From Seiridium cupressi (lineage: Eukaryota > Ascomycota > Sordariomycetes > Amphisphaeriales > Sporocadaceae), in assembly GCA_036674765.1 (NCBI GenBank), contig JARVKI010000081.1, positions 124,001 to 188,000 on the forward strand: a DNA stretch of 64,000 nt, in the 5' to 3' direction. Every line of letters begins with the position of its first letter. Within the stretch, counting starts at the first letter, position 1. This document shows positions 61,464-64,000 of the stretch, piece by piece. A model generated the notes under the pieces. That model ran no database searches. It saw only the letters and a list, made by a program, of their open reading frames with translations, and had not been told where the DNA came from. Position numbers and translations under genes: made by a program.

Positions 61464-64000
61464 ACTACTGGACCATGGATCAGCATCATGGATTTCCCAG
61501 CAAATCTCCAGATCCAATGATCAGAAGACCACGGTACTGAGACTGTGGCAATCCCTTGCGAAGGGCATCGGGTTCAGTTGAAGCCCTGCCCGTCACAGCC
61601 AGAAAGTGCTAATCAGGCTACTCGCTGAATCGGCTTTCCAATTCGACGGTACTGTACGTTACGGTCTGGCCCTGGCAATGTCCGTAGTGGGGGGCTTCTC
61701 CCGCGCATCTGTGGGGAGTTCTAGTGCCTTTAACATGCAGGGCTGTGTGTTCATCCCGTTGCTTCGCTTCAATGCCTGCGAGCGACGATTCCGTCCGGAG
61801 AGCAGAATGTACCGGTCCTCTCCTTGATGGATGAAAAGTCTGTGCAAGACACGGCCCTCTCACCCCGTAGCCTCCCAGTACAACTTGAGCTCTACAAAGC
61901 TGTTTACATGAATCAGAGCCGTCTCCGACGAGATGTTACCTGCGAGGGAGAACGCTGTACTAACTAGTCTAGGTAGTCAGCGGGTGATGCTACTAATTGC
62001 CGACGTCTGCCTATTGCAGTTAGGACGCCGGTCATTTGGGATTGCAGAAGAATGAAACAGGGCTGAAGGTCCCTGCCCGTGAATGGCCCTCGAACCAGGA
62101 GTGGTGCACCCAAGCCCGTCGCCTCTTCCTACATACCATAGTACATGTACGTTACACGGCACTTCGAAGGGGACGGTTTAACGCGACGCCTTTCGGTGCA
62201 AACTCCATGGCTGCTCAAGCCATACCGGTCTCAGATTGCGCCCTCCAAAATTATACCTTGCTGTACTGCATGCATCAGCCATGGTAGCAAACCCGGCATT
62301 CTCGCTCTCGCGCCGATAATGCGGTCAGGCCGGTGTCACCGCATAGATTAATTGGAACGCAATCAACGTTGGCTAACTGCATTACGTCTTGCATCCGCTG
62401 GCAGTGCGTTAGGCGAGCATGCACTGGACACCCTGAGGATCGCACCTTTCTCCCAAGACAAGTTGGGACGGAGCACACTTACGCCTTTCGACATTGACGT
62501 CCAATGACGATGGGATACAGCCCTCCTTTACCGAGCTTGACACCCCTCGCAGCCGAATATCGATTAGAGAGAAGACCGATATCCGACAACACGTGGACAT
62601 CCATGGCAGCCATGCAGTCAACAGGGGTACGCGAGAAGCCACAAGCGGGGACTTCTACTCTTCCAGAAAAGCTCTTCGGTGACTTTTAATGGATCCAAGA
62701 TTGGGTCTTGCGTCAGGCTTTGCAGAGCAGGGAATGATTCAAGGCACTTGTGTCCAGAGTATGTGCACACGCCATAAGGTAATATATTTGAGGGCTGAGC
62801 TGCAGATCCCGCCAGTCCGTCAGAGGGTTATTAGCCGGTCATAAGCCAATCGGTCAGCTGGAGATAGAGCCATTCTGTCGGGTACAAGGAACAAAGGTAA
62901 AGGTAGCACGCCCCTGCATGCGCTGGGAAACAGGTCTGCGAAAACATGGGCTAGTAACAGTACAGGCCGAGCATTAACTGGAATAAGATACAAATTTTTG
63001 GGAGCCCGGGTGTCTTTCAGTAACAAGAATGTCAGAACAAGTTCCGTCGTCTCGTCTGAAGTCGTTGGTTGACAATCAATCATTTCATCTAGAGATGTTC
63101 GCTTGCAACGATGCATAGCACTATAAGAACCTAACTCTTGACAGCCTGCGGATTCCGTCATCAATCCGGAGATGGGACCGAAGTTGTCATGATGAAAATC
63201 TCAATAGAGTCTGGCGTCCCTCTTGCTTGAGTGCTCCGGTTGTTCTCGAAGGACCAAAAGAGACCAGCGATCAAGTAGCGGACCAGCTCAATCCGTTGTC
63301 TCGGGTCTGCTAGTGCTGCTGGAGCCCAAGCCCATCGGCGCTTTTCATTTGACAGCGACTCCAGGCGCAACTGGTGCATGTAGCCCCCCTGACCCGGCGG
63401 CCAGAGCCAGTGAGCTTATTAAACCTAGCTAGCACTCGTACCTGTCACTGACCATGATTCCGCTGGGCCTTCTCCGACCCCTGGTCTGCTCGTGGGTTCT
63501 CACATTTAAGAATCAGCCAATCGCTTCAGAAAATCTCGTTTTTCACGCATGGTCATAGCGGAACAGGCTGGTAGGCAGTGCGAAGAGAGTAGAAATTACT
63601 CGTCTTACGACAGGAGCTAGGTAGATGAGTCCATGATCCCTTGCCTCCGGGGCGACCCTGTGAATCAGCTCAGCTACCTTACTTATACAAACTTGGGCAA
63701 CAAAACATGCATGTCTAGTGCTAGCACGTTATGTATCGGCAAGAGCGCAGTTCCTTGCTTTACCATTACCTAACTGAGGCTGAGACACGGTCACCGAATG
63801 ACATGTCTGAACGTTGAGCGGGGCAGAGTCGCACATCTGTGCTTAACCGCATCAGCAAGTACGTTTCGAACCTCAAGATCCCCAAACCATCGTTCGACCG
63901 CAACAGCGAGCGCTATGACCTTAGTCGTGGCAGCCAATGCCGCCAAGCCGCACGCGTGGTTGAAATATCGGCATGACTCGTAGAAGATCACCTCCTAAAA

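Larger units (their letters stand above)
55622..64000. other. 8.4-kb gene-free stretch to the window edge
   Basis: No reading frame here is convincing. The longest (about 100-125 codons) lack motifs and overlap equally long frames in other phases. The stretch holds two inverted repeats (57.3 and 57.5 kb), a 15-G run, a CTGA-type microsatellite and a 20-bp palindrome, listed separately. I found no transposase, reverse transcriptase, tRNA or rRNA. It may be a relic-rich or regulatory region. Confidence 0.45.

Overview
The window is nuclear DNA of a filamentous ascomycete (Pezizomycotina). Most genes carry short GT-AG introns (about 45-145 nt) with CTAAT/CTGAC-like branch sites. The gene families are typical of such fungi: AA9 lytic polysaccharide monooxygenase, GH64 and GH76 glycosidases, a fungal-type rhodopsin-like receptor, a PaxB/Pyr4-type terpene cyclase and the meiotic APC/C activator Ama1. 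The order cannot be fixed from sequence alone. Exon structures below were built by hand from reading-frame continuity and splice motifs.

Layout. 0.4-1.6 kb: a MARVEL-type membrane protein. 5.6-7.0 kb: a secreted GH64 beta-1,3-glucanase. 8.6-9.4 kb: a small NAD(P)-binding protein. 10.2-17.6 kb: a metabolic stretch that is largely broken. It holds a D-2-hydroxyacid dehydrogenase with a frameshift, a methyltransferase with an in-frame stop at its 5' end, an extradiol-dioxygenase-like VOC protein with a frameshift and a fumarylacetoacetate hydrolase with two stops. 18.6-23.6 kb: secreted degradative enzymes (AA9 and a subtilisin-like protease). 24.1-24.8 kb: a decayed C-terminal fragment of a DUF6536-type membrane protein. 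25.4-27.1 kb: a seven-helix receptor. 30.0-34.9 kb: a conserved housekeeping/meiosis pair, AMA1 and BET4. 36.2-46.9 kb: an MDR reductase, a histidine acid phosphatase-like enzyme, a GH76 alpha-1,6-mannanase, a rhodopsin-like receptor and a second MDR reductase with five 14-bp repeats upstream. 47.5-48.3 kb: a decayed CorA-like magnesium transporter end. 50.1-55.6 kb: an Old Yellow Enzyme, a second tetraspan membrane protein and a PaxB/Pyr4-like terpene cyclase. 55.6-64.0 kb: 8.4 kb with no recognisable gene, but with hairpins, homopolymers and simple repeats.

How it fits together. Several genes encode secreted attack on polysaccharide and protein (GH64, AA9, GH76, S8 protease, acid phosphatase), and two receptor-like proteins could sense the environment. 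That suits a saprotrophic or plant-associated life. The VOC and FAH genes look like the remains of an aromatic ring-cleavage route. The strongest unusual signals are the concentration of disrupted genes, a 57-bp divergent duplication in the MDR gene at 36.2 kb that coincides with a stop-free GT-AG segment of the same length, the 14-bp repeat array, and a perfect 22-bp inverted repeat at 57.5 kb. I did not find an unambiguous new biological system.
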